A stretch of 64,000 bases of DNA from Akkermansiaceae bacterium (GTDB lineage: Bacteria > Verrucomicrobiota > Verrucomicrobiia > Verrucomicrobiales > Akkermansiaceae), in contig CAJIZY010000009.1 in NCBI GenBank assembly GCA_905181965.1, positions 62,001 to 126,000 on the forward strand, given 5' to 3'. Positions within the stretch are counted from its first letter, which is position 1; the number at the start of each line of letters is the position of its first letter. Positions 55,001 through 62,692 of the stretch are shown here, one piece after another. The notes beneath the pieces are model-generated. The model made no database searches, was not told the DNA's origin, and worked only from the letters and a program-made list of their open reading frames with translations. The translations under genes and the position numbers were made by a program.

Positions 55001-58000
55001 TTGCTTTCGGGACCACAGAATGGAACAATCGATTTTAATCCCAATGGAACCTTTCTTTATATTCCCGAGGTCAACTACGAAGGATCGGATACTTTCACTT
55101 ATCGTGTCACAGACGGGGAATTCTTCACTCCCGCCGCTACCGTTAATCTCAATATCATTAGCGGCCCCAACGATTTCCCTGAAACGACTCCCGAAACCTA
55201 CTCGGCTGTCGAAGATAATCCTTTGGTTGTAGCAGGACCTTTGGGAGTTTTACAAAACGATTCCGATCCAGAAGGGAGTGATCTGAGCGCCATCATAGAA
55301 ACCCAACCAGCTAATGGAACCCTTGCTCTTGCAGACGACGGAGGCTTCACTTATAGCCCATCCTTTAATTTTTTTGGTCGTGATTCCTTCACCTATCGAG
55401 CAAACGATGGCTCCGACTCCAGCCGTCCGGAGACAGTCATCATAGACGTCGCGCCAATAAATGATGCTCCGAGCGCCCTACCCGAAAATTATCTGACGGC
55501 CCCTCTGAAACCTCTCACAGTGAAGATCGCCGACGGTGTGTTAAACAACGATTCGGATCTCGATAACTCCAGTCTAAAAGCAGCTCTCGTTTCCACAACT
55601 TCTTCGGGAACCTTAAATCTCATCCAAGATGGCTCATTCACTTATTCTCCCGCTTTAGGATTTTCGGGAACAGATACCTTTACCTACCGAGCAAGTGATG
55701 GCCTGCTTGAATCAGAGACAGTTACGGTCTTAATACTTGTAAATGCCCCACCAATTGCCACCGATAACTCCTACTTAATTTCTGAGGATTCTCCTATGAT
55801 CCGCCTAGGGGCAGAGGGGATTCTTGCCAACGATTTAGATTCAGACCTCCTTACCGCGATTCTTGTTTCCGAGCCTATCAATGGCACTCTTACTCTCGGG
55901 GAGACTGGTGGGTTTATTTATATTCCTGATATCAATTTTAGTGGAACCGATACCTTTACCTATCGCGCAAGTGATTCATTTCAGGAATCCAATGAAGCCA
56001 CGGTCTACATCACCGTGGAGCCCGTTGATGACCCTCCACAAACGCAAGGAGATCACTACGAAATACAAATCGGTGAAGAACTGATCATTAAAACAAGCGA
56101 GGGAGTCCTCACCAACGATTTTGATGTCGAGGGCAAAGCTCTTACTGCTACCCTTTTAAAAAATGTCAGCAATGGTACTTTGAACCTCTCTGTAAATGGT
56201 TCATTCACTTACCAACCAGATGCTTTTGGTTCTGATACTTTTTCCTACATCGCCAACGATGGAACACTGGACTCGGGAGAAGTCGAAGTTGAAATCGAGG
56301 TCAACCCCTCCGCTAAGAACATCGTTATTAATGAGATTATGTTCAATCCAACTTCCGGAAATGAGCTGGAAGAATTCATCGAACTAGTGAACATCGGTTC
56401 CTTGCCAATCTCTATTGATGGCTGGCAGTTGGATAGCGGTGTTAACTTCACCTTCCCTGATGTCACGGTGGCAGCGGGCGAATTTCTGGTTATTAGTGCA
56501 GACACCACGACCTTTGAGGCAACCTATGGTGCTATTCCAAAGGTGCTTGGAAATTGGACTGGAAAACTGAGTAACAGCAGTGAACGTCTCCGGCTTATTG
56601 ATGACAACGGAGATCAGGTCGATGAGGTTCGCTACCACGATCAGGGAGATTGGGCTCGAAGGACACGAACTAGTGTTGCTAACGAACCTGGCTGGGACTG
56701 GGTTTCTCCCGCTGATGGGCAAGGAAGTTCGCTAGAACTTATCGACCAAGCCTTGAGTAACAAACAGGGACAGAACTGGGGGTTCAGTAACGAAAACCTA
56801 CCCAGCCCCGGTGCCGCCAATTCCATGGCATCTCGCAACTCAGCGCCCTTTATTCTAGATCTTGAACATCGTCCAGCCATCCCCACTTCCTCTGACTCCA
56901 TCGGCATCATCGCTGAATTAAGGGGCGAAACCGGCGAGATAATTAGTGGCACCCTTCACTACCGAATTTCCGACCGAAATCCTGAGCCGTTCCGTACCAC
57001 TCCCATGTTCGACGATGGCGAGAATTACGATAGCGCACCGGGTGATGCTATCTTCGGAGCGATACTCCCCCCTCAACCAGACGGAACGGTCATTGAATTC
57101 TACGTCGAATCCAGCGACGGAACCAATACCCGAACCTGGCCAGCCCCCGCTGACAATGGGCAAACCGCTAACGCATTACTTCAAGTTGACGACGAGGCTA
57201 ATACCTTCGACCACGCCTTCTATCGGCTCATCATGCCAACCCCCGAATTTAACCAATGGCGCGACATCCGACGACAAAGCAATGCTCAGATTAATGCAAC
57301 CCTCATTCTCGATGACGGATCTGGACCAGAAATTCGCTACAACGCGGGAATAAGAGTCCGTGGCGCGGGTAGTCGAAATCATGACCCTGTCCCCATGAGG
57401 GTCACCCTCCCTCGGGATAATGAATGGAACAACATGACGACAATGAACCTGAACACCAAGTTCACCTACCTTCAATTTCTCGGCATGAAGCTGTTTGAAG
57501 CGTCGGGCATGCAGGCCCCAGATACCTTTAGAGCACAAGTCAGAATCAATGGAGAAAACATCGCTCGTGACGATGCATTCGACTACGGCTCCATAGTTCA
57601 TGTTCAACCTCTCTCTGGTGAATTCCTTAAAGAAAAGTTCGAACCCGATGATGGAGGCAACATTTACAAAAAAGTCAGACCTGACCGTGATCTGCGCTGG
57701 AGCGATGGGAATATAGGCAGATACGAATCAGATGGCTGGAGCAAGCAAACCAACAGCAGCGAAAACGACTGGAGCGATCTCGATGAAATGCTTCGCATCA
57801 TCAACAACGCGTCTGAAGATGACGATTTCATTGAGCAACTCGAGGCCTCAATTAACCTTGATCAATGGATGAATTGGTTCGCAGCCATGACAATCCTCGC
57901 CAACGGGGAAACGAATATTAGCAATGGGGCGGATGACGATTTCTCCGTGTATCGCGGCCTCCAAGCCTCTCGCTTTGTCCTCCTCCCCCACGATCTCGAC

Positions 58001-60613
58001 ACCATCCTCAGCATTGGTGATGGTAGCAGTATCGATGATCCAGAGCATACGCTTTTCGATATGATCGGTGATGATGACGTTTTGGATCCATTTGTTCCGA
58101 TCTTCACCAACCCACTCATCATCGAACGCTACTTCAAAAGTCTTCGCAAGCTACTCCAAACTAGCTTCTCAAAGCCGGAGTTTGATGAACTTCTCGATAA
58201 CAGCCTTACAGACTGGGTGCCTCAGCCCCGGATTGAGCAAATGCGAACTTTTATGGATGCAAGGAGAATTTTTATTGAAAATGAAATCGCTCCAACTATT
58301 GGACCTCCCGAATCTCTCCCACTCGCGACAAGCACGAGCAATCTTGAGTCGCCCCACGGATCTCTCTACCTGAGCGAAATCCTCGCGGTAAATAATTCCA
58401 CTCGAAAAGTGGGTGGCAACTTTCCCGACGTTGTCGAAATCCATAACACGAGTGCCTTACCAAAAAATCTGGGAGGAATGTCTCTTTCTGATGACTCGTC
58501 AGATCCGACCCGCTTTATCTTCCCCCCAAATACGATGATTCCAGCTAACGGATTCCTCCTTCTTTACAGTGATTCAACGCCAGACCTCCTCGAATTATCT
58601 ACCGGATTCAAACTGAATGCGAACGGAGAATCACTGTCGCTCTTTGATACTGCTGCCAATGACAATACTGTGATCGACACCGTGAAATTTGGCCTTCAAA
58701 TCCCAGATTACTCCATCTCCCGAATTAATAATATTTGGCAACTGTCGCCCCCCACCCTTGGGGCAATAAATCGATCGCTCGCGCTTGGGGAACCCGGCGA
58801 AATTCGTGTTAATGAATGGCTCTCCGAAGATGATAAGGTTTTCGAAGATGAGTTTATTGAGTTATTTAACCCATTGAGCCAACCGGTTGCTCTCGGCGGT
58901 CTTTCCATGAGTGATGAACCCGTCAACTTCCCTCGAAAGCACACCCTACCCGAGCTGAGTTTTATCGCGCCGCAGGGTTTTGCCCTCCTAACTCCCGATG
59001 GAGATTCGGCCGACCCTTTAAGAGCTGATGAACTTCCGTTCAAACTCGCATCCGAAAATGAATGGATCTCCCTTCTAGGTGAAAATGGAGTTATGATTGA
59101 TCAAGTCCATTTTGTGAACCAACGCTCTGACCTCTCCCGTGGAAGAAGCCCAGATGGCAGTTCCAACTACGAGGAATTTTTCGTTCCCAGTCCGGGCTAC
59201 ACCAACAACAGCCCACTCACTTCCGAGCTCCTTCTCATCCAAAATCTTCGAATAACCGAAATCATGTATGATCCTCTTGGAGGATCTGAATTTGAGTTCA
59301 TTGAACTTCAAAACATCGGCTTGGAGGCCATGGATTTGGAAGGCCTTCAATTCACGGAGGGCATCCGCTTTACCTTCCCCAATCTCACTCTTCAGCCCGG
59401 TGAATTTATCATCCTCGCGAGCAATCAACTTTCTTTCGAAACCCGCTATGGTGACTCACTTGCGGTCGCAGGCCAATATGATGGTAAGCTCAGTAATGGA
59501 GGCGAGCGGATTCGTCTTGAACTCCCCAACATCAAAGCTGGAATCCAAGATTTCGAATATAACGACTGGTATCCAGCGTCCAATGGATCTGGCTTCTCCC
59601 TCGAATTCAACGACCCCTTACTTCCAGTTGAACTTTGGAATCTTAAGCCTAATTGGGCTCCAGCGCTAACCATTAATGGGACGCCTGGAAACTCAGGAAC
59701 CTTCTTCGTGAGGACCACTCCCACTGAAACTATCACGCTTCCAAACAATCTAACTATTGATCCATTTGTTTCTTATGGTTCGGTCAGCCCAGCTTCCGTC
59801 ACCTTCCAGTGGGAACTTCTTGATGGGCCAGCTCCGGTGATTTTCACCACTCCCAATGAGCCCTTCAGCGAGATTCGCTTCGATCTTCCTGGCACTTACA
59901 ATCTCCGTCTCAACGCCACCGCATTTGACTTTGATCAATCTCAGGAAATCAAAGTGACAGTTCACGACTCCTATCTCGCATGGGTGGATCGAACCTTAAA
60001 AAAGAGCACTCCAGGTGAAACCGAAAAAGAAAACGATCCGGACAACGACGGTATTTCTAACCTTTTCGAGTTCATCCTCGGCCTAGACCCTTCTACTCAA
60101 GACAATGAGAATTTCCCGACTCCAATTTTCGATGCGGGATCAAAAACTCTGAATCTCACTTGGACAAACCGACAGCTCGACCCAAAGAGATTTTCAGTTA
60201 TTGCAGAAGTTTCGGATGATCTTAAAAATTGGCGAAGCGATTCTGCATCTATCCATGTGGAGACTCTTTCCTCATCAGACTTAACGGAAAGCTTCCGCGC
60301 AGTGGCCCTAGTAACAGCCGATCAAAACCGGACCCACTTTATGCGCCTCAGAGCCATTTGTTTTGATAAAAACGCCTCGGAGATTGCGCCTGAAATCATC
60401 AGTTTGACCAACCTCGCCAACGCACCAAACATCAACTTCACCAGCCAACTCGGGAAGAGTTATCAACTAGAAGCGTTCTCCGATCCCTCAATCGGCTGGA
60501 TCCCCGTCGGCGAGTCGATAGTCGCAACTTCGAAAGTGTCCGTCCTTGTTGACCGAAGCCCAAATAACGAGCGCAATCGTTTCTATCGGGTAAGAGTTTA
60601 CTCTGGAGATTGA
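52022..60613 (+). CDS. Giant secreted surface protein: cadherin-like repeats, nested beta-sandwich domains, CotH kinase-like domain, four lamin-tail domains
   Basis: A 2863-residue protein with a signal peptide (ends about residue 27, ATKLTAAPVAND). Residues 30-1435 hold cadherin-like repeats of the type 'DDSF.VDEDG..T...GVLSNDTD...NGTL.F..DGTFTY.P..NF.G.DTFTY'. Two repeats, near residues 30-480 and 600-1040, are interrupted at the same point by inserted beta-sandwich domains (IYINGTEVFRSD and IYLNGIRVVLDN type). A lamin-tail domain follows at about 1436 (IVINEIMFNPTSGNELEEFI), then a CotH kinase-like domain at about 1739-2010 (RDIRRQSNAQI, GIRVRGAGSRNHDPVPMRV, LPHDLDTILSIGDG), lamin-tail domains near 2113, 2260 and 2405, and a TSP3-like NDPDNDGISNLFEF near 2671. 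The C-terminus resembles known surface-anchoring regions, but no sortase or PEP-CTERM motif is clear. It is likely an adhesin or polymer-binding protein. CotH members can phosphorylate proteins. Confidence 0.88.
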   Translation: MPSDKRRPSPRKALCLFIAFATKLTAAPVANDDSFAVDEDGTLTISKGGEILSATFEVGRSVLSPTWEYLDRIENENGFNQTYPQDANGLIWNTPQFATATSANGPWSTGDAPFQGGLIDGFPPGTPSVLEGLGAAGNDQNLITTYLFRQNFSLSAIQATETFWNLEHLIDDGGVIYINGTEVFRSDTIPAGPINTNTLIQTADENNFGNARLNLSSILEEGDNTIAVEVHQASLTSSDVGFFINLIPTSESPLSGFTYVDDTFNNTSRPNNANGNLDPNGGFTGGALFVEVGRRLNNNPSTSGGWQRNFTLVAPADATISFRYRITFSNDYDADEYGEALFEIDGIRYGTDINNSLTRFRGDGNGGAGLDDSGWQEASFTISLDAGDHTIVLGAFSSKSNSRDEVTNTWFDDIEIEIPSNGGGVLSNDTGSELEAILQTPPLNGTLNFNSDGTFTYQPSLNFNGNDTFTYLARDASGDSLAANVILAITPINDPPVVLPEIYSGTENITLNQSAPGILSNDTDLENDSISAVLVDDVSEGTLNLNPDGSFNYSPDPGFFGTATFTYRVSDGTDVSEPVLATFEIAPINDPPIAFNDSYDTLENIPLEIISTKQGGQIVFESNFNSTGLSPLIRGSGMLESVQGFEGRGNGDNIFSNQFLRNQARGNPSEPTILTLENLPPHQSLGLDFLLGVIDSWDSDERFTITLDGVEIFSETFRNVGNGGSFGYPAASLIFRDENIGFNSAQSSPDAGYDMGQIPSLSNIPHTASSATIRWFVTGDGWEAGSDKSWAIDNLKVVVTPGPTEALVSAGANWAYLDTGADLGIAWRNTNFNDSNWATGPAELGYGDGDEETTVSFGENSENKYITTYFRHDFTITDASDFYKLVVGYVRDDGCAIYLNGIRVVLDNLAPDASATEGALLNPGRTGEGVWNEAEIPTSLLEEGTNVLAIEVHQDDGRSSDISMNAYLLGKRTLAAGVTANDTDPENDRLVAELLSGPQNGTIDFNPNGTFLYIPEVNYEGSDTFTYRVTDGEFFTPAATVNLNIISGPNDFPETTPETYSAVEDNPLVVAGPLGVLQNDSDPEGSDLSAIIETQPANGTLALADDGGFTYSPSFNFFGRDSFTYRANDGSDSSRPETVIIDVAPINDAPSALPENYLTAPLKPLTVKIADGVLNNDSDLDNSSLKAALVSTTSSGTLNLIQDGSFTYSPALGFSGTDTFTYRASDGLLESETVTVLILVNAPPIATDNSYLISEDSPMIRLGAEGILANDLDSDLLTAILVSEPINGTLTLGETGGFIYIPDINFSGTDTFTYRASDSFQESNEATVYITVEPVDDPPQTQGDHYEIQIGEELIIKTSEGVLTNDFDVEGKALTATLLKNVSNGTLNLSVNGSFTYQPDAFGSDTFSYIANDGTLDSGEVEVEIEVNPSAKNIVINEIMFNPTSGNELEEFIELVNIGSLPISIDGWQLDSGVNFTFPDVTVAAGEFLVISADTTTFEATYGAIPKVLGNWTGKLSNSSERLRLIDDNGDQVDEVRYHDQGDWARRTRTSVANEPGWDWVSPADGQGSSLELIDQALSNKQGQNWGFSNENLPSPGAANSMASRNSAPFILDLEHRPAIPTSSDSIGIIAELRGETGEIISGTLHYRISDRNPEPFRTTPMFDDGENYDSAPGDAIFGAILPPQPDGTVIEFYVESSDGTNTRTWPAPADNGQTANALLQVDDEANTFDHAFYRLIMPTPEFNQWRDIRRQSNAQINATLILDDGSGPEIRYNAGIRVRGAGSRNHDPVPMRVTLPRDNEWNNMTTMNLNTKFTYLQFLGMKLFEASGMQAPDTFRAQVRINGENIARDDAFDYGSIVHVQPLSGEFLKEKFEPDDGGNIYKKVRPDRDLRWSDGNIGRYESDGWSKQTNSSENDWSDLDEMLRIINNASEDDDFIEQLEASINLDQWMNWFAAMTILANGETNISNGADDDFSVYRGLQASRFVLLPHDLDTILSIGDGSSIDDPEHTLFDMIGDDDVLDPFVPIFTNPLIIERYFKSLRKLLQTSFSKPEFDELLDNSLTDWVPQPRIEQMRTFMDARRIFIENEIAPTIGPPESLPLATSTSNLESPHGSLYLSEILAVNNSTRKVGGNFPDVVEIHNTSALPKNLGGMSLSDDSSDPTRFIFPPNTMIPANGFLLLYSDSTPDLLELSTGFKLNANGESLSLFDTAANDNTVIDTVKFGLQIPDYSISRINNIWQLSPPTLGAINRSLALGEPGEIRVNEWLSEDDKVFEDEFIELFNPLSQPVALGGLSMSDEPVNFPRKHTLPELSFIAPQGFALLTPDGDSADPLRADELPFKLASENEWISLLGENGVMIDQVHFVNQRSDLSRGRSPDGSSNYEEFFVPSPGYTNNSPLTSELLLIQNLRITEIMYDPLGGSEFEFIELQNIGLEAMDLEGLQFTEGIRFTFPNLTLQPGEFIILASNQLSFETRYGDSLAVAGQYDGKLSNGGERIRLELPNIKAGIQDFEYNDWYPASNGSGFSLEFNDPLLPVELWNLKPNWAPALTINGTPGNSGTFFVRTTPTETITLPNNLTIDPFVSYGSVSPASVTFQWELLDGPAPVIFTTPNEPFSEIRFDLPGTYNLRLNATAFDFDQSQEIKVTVHDSYLAWVDRTLKKSTPGETEKENDPDNDGISNLFEFILGLDPSTQDNENFPTPIFDAGSKTLNLTWTNRQLDPKRFSVIAEVSDDLKNWRSDSASIHVETLSSSDLTESFRAVALVTADQNRTHFMRLRAICFDKNASEIAPEIISLTNLANAPNINFTSQLGKSYQLEAFSDPSIGWIPVGESIVATSKVSVLVDRSPNNERNRFYRVRVYSGD

Positions 60614-60736
60614 TTCCGTGGACTCCACAAAGAAACCTCTTTTATCGTAGAGGCCCCAAAAACCAGTCTCTGCGGGTCAGCTTTCATTCCCCTTGCTCCC
60701 TTCCTTCCCGTCAACTAATCTCACGGCTTCACCGCC

Positions 60737-62308
60737 ATGCATCGCCTTTTCGTCGAAAAAACCGCCCCTTTTGCCAACGACTCCGCTCACCTCATCGGTG
60801 ATCTCCGCAACAATCTTGCGATAGAAAGCCTCAAATCAGCCCGCATCGTTCAACGATATGATCTCGATGGTTTGACCGACGAGGAATTTGCTAAAGCGAC
60901 TCAGCTTATCCTCTCTGAACCTCAAGTCGAAACCTCTTCGACCGAGCTCTCACTTAGCTCTGATGAAACCGCCTTTGCCGTGGAATTTCTTCCCGGTCAA
61001 TTCGACCAACGAGCCGACTCAGCCGCTCAATGCGTTCAGATCCTAACCGGCAAAGAGCGCCCCTTCGTTTCTTCAGCCCGTGTCATTATCCTGACCGGCC
61101 AGCTCTCCAAAGAGAATTTGGAAGCGATCAAGAAATATCTCATCAATCCGGTTGATTCCCACGAAGTCTCAGTTAACGCGCCTTATCAACGCACCGAATC
61201 CCCCGAGCCCAAAGACGTCGCCATCCTCGAGGGATTCAATCAAAAAACCGAGGCAGAATTTGAGCACTTTCGTAGCGAACTCGGTCTCGCGATGTCGACC
61301 GCCGATCTTCTTCATACTCAGAAATATTTTCAAAAAGAGGACCGTGAACCAACGATCACCGAGCTCCGCATGCTCGATACCTATTGGTCTGACCACTGCC
61401 GTCATACCACCTTCATGTCGAAGATCGCCAAAGTCAGCTTCGACGAAGGCACCGAAGTGATACAAGAAACTTACAACACTTATCTCGCTACCCGAGACCA
61501 AGTATATGGAGCAAGCACCGAACGCCCAGTCACTCTCATGGACATCGCACTCATGGGCATGAAAGAACTCCGGAAATCTGGTGAACTAGACAACCTTGAA
61601 GTCTCGAACGAAATCAACGCTGCATCTATCGTTGTTGATGGGGATGACGAACAGGAATGGCTCGTCCAATTCAAAAATGAAACCCACAACCATCCCACTG
61701 AAATCGAACCATTCGGTGGTGCTGCCACCTGCCTTGGCGGGTGCATACGAGACCCACTTTCAGGCCGTTCTTATGTATATCAAGCAATGAGGGTCACTGG
61801 TGCCGCCGACCCCCGTATTCCTTACGATGAGACAATTCCAGGCAAGCTTCCTCAGCGGAAAATTTGTCAGGAATCGGCGCACGGATATTCTTCTTATGGT
61901 AATCAAATAGGCCTCGCCACCGGAAAGGTCTCCGAGGTTTACCATCCCAATTACGCTGCCAAACGTATGGAAATAGGCGCCGTTGTTGCCGCCGCTCCCC
62001 GAAAAAACGTCTTCCGAGGAGGCCCCGAAAATGGCGATTACATTCTCCTTATCGGAGGACGCACTGGACGCGATGGGGTTGGTGGAGCCACCGGTTCATC
62101 GAAGGAACACACCGACGACGCTTTAGATAATTCAGCCGAAGTTCAAAAAGGGGACGCTCCCACCGAACGCAAAATTCAGCGCCTCTTTAGAAACCCTGAA
62201 CTTGCGCCTAAGATAAAGATCTGCAACGACTTTCACCAAAGATCCCGTCGCGATCGGCGAAATTGCCGGCAAGATGATAGGCGAAACTCTCGTGACCAAG
62301 CAGACTGA
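60737..62308 (+). CDS. purL: Phosphoribosylformylglycinamidine synthase, N-terminal part (truncated)
   Basis: PurL makes FGAM from FGAR, glutamine and ATP in purine synthesis. This 523-residue fragment is the N-terminal part of the large single-chain form (TIGR01857 type): SDHCRHTTFMSKIAKVSF, VTLMDIALMGMKELRKSGEL, FKNETHNHPTEIEPFGGAAT, GGATGSSKEHTDDALDNSAE, PTERKIQRLFRNPEL and KIKICNDF. After CNDF the frame enters an exact 75-bp copy of sucC (62233-62307), out of the sucC reading frame. It then meets TGA at 62306-62308. The next genuine PurL words (GLDGTELAISESQERM) lie in the +1 frame from 62310. The normal 'GAGGVSVAIGELADG...' block is missing, so the gene cannot make an intact enzyme as sequenced. 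The start ATG 60737 follows the giant gene by 123 bases. Confidence 0.92.
   Translation: MHRLFVEKTAPFANDSAHLIGDLRNNLAIESLKSARIVQRYDLDGLTDEEFAKATQLILSEPQVETSSTELSLSSDETAFAVEFLPGQFDQRADSAAQCVQILTGKERPFVSSARVIILTGQLSKENLEAIKKYLINPVDSHEVSVNAPYQRTESPEPKDVAILEGFNQKTEAEFEHFRSELGLAMSTADLLHTQKYFQKEDREPTITELRMLDTYWSDHCRHTTFMSKIAKVSFDEGTEVIQETYNTYLATRDQVYGASTERPVTLMDIALMGMKELRKSGELDNLEVSNEINAASIVVDGDDEQEWLVQFKNETHNHPTEIEPFGGAATCLGGCIRDPLSGRSYVYQAMRVTGAADPRIPYDETIPGKLPQRKICQESAHGYSSYGNQIGLATGKVSEVYHPNYAAKRMEIGAVVAAAPRKNVFRGGPENGDYILLIGGRTGRDGVGGATGSSKEHTDDALDNSAEVQKGDAPTERKIQRLFRNPELAPKIKICNDFHQRSRRDRRNCRQDDRRNSRDQAD
62233..62307 (+). repeat. Exact 75-bp copy of sucC inserted into purL
   Basis: Identical to the minus strand of 39585-39659. 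It replaces the normal purL block between CNDF and GLDGTEL. Its sucC reading frame ([20 protein letters not shown], then VTKQT) is in phase with the purL sequence downstream but not with that upstream. Confidence 0.97.
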
Positions 62309-62309
62309 T

Positions 62310-62692
62310 GGCCTTGATGGGACTGAACTTGCCATCTCGGAATCGCAGGAACGTATGGCTATTTGTGTTGATCCCTCGGAAATTTCTTACTTCATTGCTG
62401 AATCTGACAACGAAAACCTAGAGTGTGTCCACGTCGCCACCGTTACCGACACCGGTCGTCTTCGTATGACCTGGCGCGGCAAGACCATTGTCGATCTCAC
62501 TCGCGATCAGGCACACGTCAGTTTTGAGAATGTGCGATGCGAGGCCCGCTCGATTCCGACGACTTTGACGCGTTCGAAAGCTTTGCCGAGGCGGAAGCCG
62601 CACAGTTCTTCCCAAAAAGGCCTTGGTGAAATGCAGAGTCTTGCAAGTGGAGTAGGTGACCTTAAAAAGGTGCTTAGTAATGTCAAGACGCA
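62310..62692 (+). pseudogene. purL central part in the +1 frame, with further foreign blocks
   Basis: From 62310 the +1 frame reads normal PurL: GLDGTELAISESQERMAICV, FIAESDNENLECVHVATV, TDTGRLRMTWRGKTIVDLTR. The expected FLDTNG-type residues are then missing, HVSFENV follows, and the block 62533-62610 reads like protein in frame 0 (DSDDFDAFESFAEAEAAQFF) but not in +1. The +1 frame then returns with SSQKGLGEM and passes into RmuC-like coding sequence (QSLASGVGDLKKVLSNVKT, 62634-62690) where PurL would normally have 'FDSSIGAG...GGKYQLT'. Frame 0 resumes at 62693. The +1 frame is uninterrupted from the sucC copy to 62864. These changes make this middle part non-functional as sequenced. Confidence 0.85.
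62634..62692 (+). other. RmuC-like fragment replacing a purL block
   Basis: About 59 bases code QSLASGVGDLKKVLSNVKT in the local frame, a close match in style to the 'GVGDLK.VLSNVKTRG' signature of RmuC family DNA recombination proteins. PurL proteins of this type do not have it. No rmuC gene lies in the window, so the origin is inferred. Confidence 0.7.

Noticed and set aside
53280-56320. Tandem DNA repeats in the cadherin-like region
   Set aside because: The protein repeats are clear, but the DNA is diverged, with no high-identity tandem array or CRISPR-like spacing.
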